Shown here piece by piece: positions 51,621 through 55,000 of a stretch of DNA of 55,000 bases. Source of the stretch: Mesostigma viride (lineage: Eukaryota > Streptophyta > Mesostigmatophyceae > Mesostigmatales > Mesostigmataceae); the NCBI GenBank assembly GCA_009746045.1, contig RPFO01000984.1:1-55000 (forward strand), read 5' to 3'. How positions within the stretch are numbered: position 1 is the stretch's first letter; each line of letters begins with the position of its first letter. The position numbers and the translations under genes were made by a program. The notes under the pieces are model-generated. The model ran no database searches and was not told the origin of the DNA. It was given only the letters and a program-made list of their open reading frames with translations.

Positions 51621-54600
51621 ACCGACCAACCGACCCCCGACCCCACCACACCCACCCACCCACCACACCACCCACCCACGCCACCACCCACCCACCAACC
51701 CCCAACCCACCAACCACCAACCAACCCACGCACCCACCCACCCACCACCCACAACCCACCAACCCACCAAACCCACCCAACCCACCACCCACTCAACCAC
51801 CAAACCACCAACCCACCAACCCACCAACCCACCAACCCACACAACCCACCAACCCACCAACCCACCAACCCACCAACCCACCAACCCCAACCCACCAACC
51901 CACCAACCCACCAACCCAACCAACCCACCAACCCACCAACCCACCAACCACCAACCCACCACCCACCAACCCACCAACCCACCAACCCACCAAACCCACC
52001 AACCACCAACCCACCAACCCACCACCCAACCCACACCCACCAACCCACCAACCCACCAACCCACCAACCCACCAACCCACCACCCACCAACCAACCAACC
52101 CACCCACCCACCAACCCACCACCCACACCACCAACCCACCAACCCACCAACCCACCAACCCACCAACCCACCAACCCACCAACCCACCAACCCACCAACC
52201 CACCAACCCACCAACCCACCAACCCACCAACCCACCAAACCCACCAACCCACCAAACCCACCAACCCACCAACCCACCAACCCACCAACCCACCCACCAA
52301 CCCACAAACCCACCAACCCACCAACCCACAACCCACCAACCCCCAACCCACCAACCCACCAACCCACCAACCACCAACCCACCAACCCCCAACCCACCAA
52401 CCCACAACAACCACCAACCCACCAACCCACCAACCCCACCCACCAACCCACCAACCCCCACCCACCAACCCACCAACCCACCAACCCACCAACCCACCAA
52501 CCCACCAACCACCAACCACCAACCCACCAACCCACCAACCCACCAACCCACCAACCACCAACCCACCAACCCACAACCCACCAACCCACCAACCCCACAC
52601 CAACCCACCAACCCACCAACCCACCAACCCACCAACCCACCAACCACCAACCCCACCCAAACCCACCAACCACACCAACCCACCAACCACCAACCCACAA
52701 CCCACCAACCCACCAACCCACCAACCCACCAACCCACCAACCCACCAACCCACCAACCACCAACCCACAACCCACCAACCCACCAACCCACCAACCCACC
52801 AACCCACCAACACCAACCCACCAACCCACCAACCCACCAACCCACCAACCCACCAACCACCACCACCAACCCACCAACCCACCAACCCACAACCCACCCA
52901 CCAACCCACCAACCCACAACCCACCAACCCACCAACCCACAACCCACCAACCCACCAACCCACCAACCCACCAACCCACCAACCCACCAACCCACCAACC
53001 CACCAACCACACAACCCCACCAACCCACCAACCCACCAACCCACCAACCCACCACCACCAACCCACCAACCCACCAACACCACCAACCACCAACCCACCA
53101 ACCCACCAACCCACCAACCCACCAACCCACCAACCACCAACCCACCAACCCACCAACCCACCAACCCACCAACCCACCAACCACCAACCCACCAACCCAC
53201 CAACCCACCACCACCAACCCACCAACCCACCAACCACCAACCCACCAACCCCCACCAACCCACCAACCCAACCAACCCACCAACCACCAACCCACCAACC
53301 CACCAACCCACCAAACCCACCAAACCACCAACCCACCAACCCACCAACCCACAACCCACCAACCCCCAACCCACCAACCCACCAACCCACCAACCCACCA
53401 ACCCACCAACCACCCACCACCCACCAACCCACCAACCCACAACCCACCAACCACCAACCCACCAACCCACCAACCCACAACCCACCAACCCACCAACCCA
53501 CCAACCCACCAACCCACCAACCCACCAACCCACCAACCCACCAACCCACCAAACCCACCAACCCACCAACCACCAACCCACCAACCCACCAACCCACCAA
53601 CCCCCACCACACCACCAACCCACCAACCCACCAACCCACCAACCCACCAACCCACCAACCCACCAACCCACCAACCCACCAACCCACCAACCCACCAACC
53701 CACCAACCCACCAACCCACCAACCACCAACCCACCAACCCACCAACCCACCAACCCACCAACCCACCAACCACCAACCCACCAACCCCACCAACCCACCA
53801 CCCACACAAACCCACCAACCACCAACCCACCAACCCACAACCCACCAACCCCACACAACACACCAACCCACCAACCCAACCCACCAACCCACCAACCCAC
53901 CAACCCACCCAACCCACCAACCCACCAACCCACCAACCCACAACCCACCAAAACCACCAACCACCAACCCACCAACCCACAACCCACCAACCACCAACCC
54001 ACCAACCCACCAACCCACCAACCCACCAACCCACCAACCACCAACCCACCAACAACCACCAACCCACCAACCCACCAACCCACCACCCCACCAACCACCA
54101 ACCCACCAACCCACCAACCCACCAACCCACCAACCCACCAACCACCAACCCACCAACACCACCAACCCACCACCCACCAACCCACCAACCCACCAACCAC
54201 AACCCACAACCCACCAACCCACCAACCCACAACCCACACCCACCAACCCACAACCCACCAACCCACCAACCCACCAACCACCAACCACCAACCCACCAAC
54301 CCACCAACCCACCAACCCACCAACCCACCAACCCACCAAACCACCACCCACAACCAACACCACCAACCCACCAACCCACCAACCCACCAACCACCAACCC
54401 ACCCCCCACCCACCCACCCACCCACCACCCACCCACCCACCCACCCACCCACCCACCCACCCACCACCCACCCACCACCACCCACCCACCCACCCACCCA
54501 CCCACCCACCCACCCACCCCACCACCCACCCACCCACCCACCCACCCACCCACCCACACCACCCACCACCCACCACCCACCCACCCACCACCCACCCACC

Positions 54601-55000
54601 CACCCACCCACCACCCACCAACCCACAACCCACCAACCCACCAACCACCAACCCACCAACCCACCAACCCACCAACCACCAACCCACCAACCACCAACCC
54701 ACCAACCCAACCAACCCACCAACCACCAACCCACCAACCACCAACCACACCCACCAACCCACCAACCCACCAAAACCCACCAACCCACAACCCAAACCCA
54801 CCAACCCACCAACCACCAACCCACCAACCCACAACCCAGCCAACCCACCAACCACCAACCCACCAACCCACCACCCACCACCACCAACCCACCAAACCCA
54901 CCAACCCACCAACCCACCAACCCACCAACGCCACCAACCCACCAACCCACCAACCCACCAACCCACCAACCCACCAACCCACCAACCACCAACCCACCCA
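51621..55000. repeat. (CCCACCAA)n satellite, right part
   Basis: An 8-bp unit with frequent CCA-sized indels; a purer (CCCA)n block at about 54,400-54,610. Continues to the window edge. The minus strand has no stop codons in any frame, giving three giant false ORFs. It is probably intronic or 5' to the P450. Confidence 0.97.

Noticed and set aside
49913-54997. Three giant minus-strand ORFs of 1,058-1,694 residues (WWVGGLVG and GRSVGRSV repeats)
   Set aside because: All three frames are open because the 8-bp and 4-bp units contain no stop codon on that strand. Only the last ~25 codons at the low end coincide with a real P450 exon.
50129-55000. Telomeric array
   Set aside because: The units CCAACCGA/CCCACCAA do not match the TTTTAGGG/TTTAGGG type expected in green algae or plants, and the array changes units internally.

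Overview
The window looks like nuclear DNA of a green alga (chlorophyte, probably Chlamydomonas/Volvox-like). The evidence is GT-AG introns with good splice sites, a TGTAA-type poly(A) context in one retroelement, a Copia element, a DIRS-like element with split direct repeats, an L1-type LINE and a CACTA transposon, all in a moderately GC-rich background full of minisatellites. The species cannot be named from the sequence. Recognisable host genes are few: a cytochrome P450 on the minus strand at the right end, and a fragment that resembles a family-32 glycosyltransferase near 5.4 kb.

Layout. 1-3.45 kb: a repeat family (called A here), minus orientation, split by two tandem ~1.5 kb units; the first unit carries a TIR insertion and the second shows a site without it. 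3.45-6.49 kb: minisatellites, the glycosyltransferase-like exon and a small secreted ORF. 6.49-14.31 kb: a complete Copia LTR retrotransposon with near-identical LTRs and a 5-bp target duplication. 14.48-15.26 kb: a ~235-bp tandem array. 15.45-32.41 kb: a DIRS/PAT-like tyrosine-recombinase retrotransposon with A1-ORFs-B1-A2-B2 ends. Its RT/RNase H junction is split by an 11.6-kb CACTA transposon (18,489-30,085) with 25-bp TIRs and a 2-bp CG duplication. Inside the CACTA lie an apparently intact six-exon TNP2 transposase gene (minus), a divergent 701-aa proline/lysine-rich gene (plus), a later A-B repeat insertion with a 13-bp target duplication at the stop codon of that second gene, and a ~1-kb array of perfect palindromes. 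32.6-37.9 kb: an L1-type LINE on the minus strand. 37.9-40.4 kb: GGGCAGC and GCGAGCGAA minisatellites and a palindromic TIR element. 40.4-45.4 kb: old degenerate duplications with no recognised gene. 45.39-50.02 kb: three P450 exons whose introns are filled with satellites. 50.13-55.0 kb: an almost pure CCAACC-type satellite.

How the parts work together. The nesting gives a relative history: DIRS insertion, then CACTA into it, then the A-B unit and the palindromes into the CACTA. Removing the CACTA and one CG restores the DIRS reading frame across the junction. The TNP2 transposase probably acts on the TIRs and subterminal TTTTTACCAC repeats of its own element. The P450 is the only clear metabolic gene, and its exon-edge tandem duplication is an unusual splice-site arrangement. 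Many retroelement ORFs are broken by single-base frame changes, which may be decay or uncorrected assembly indels.
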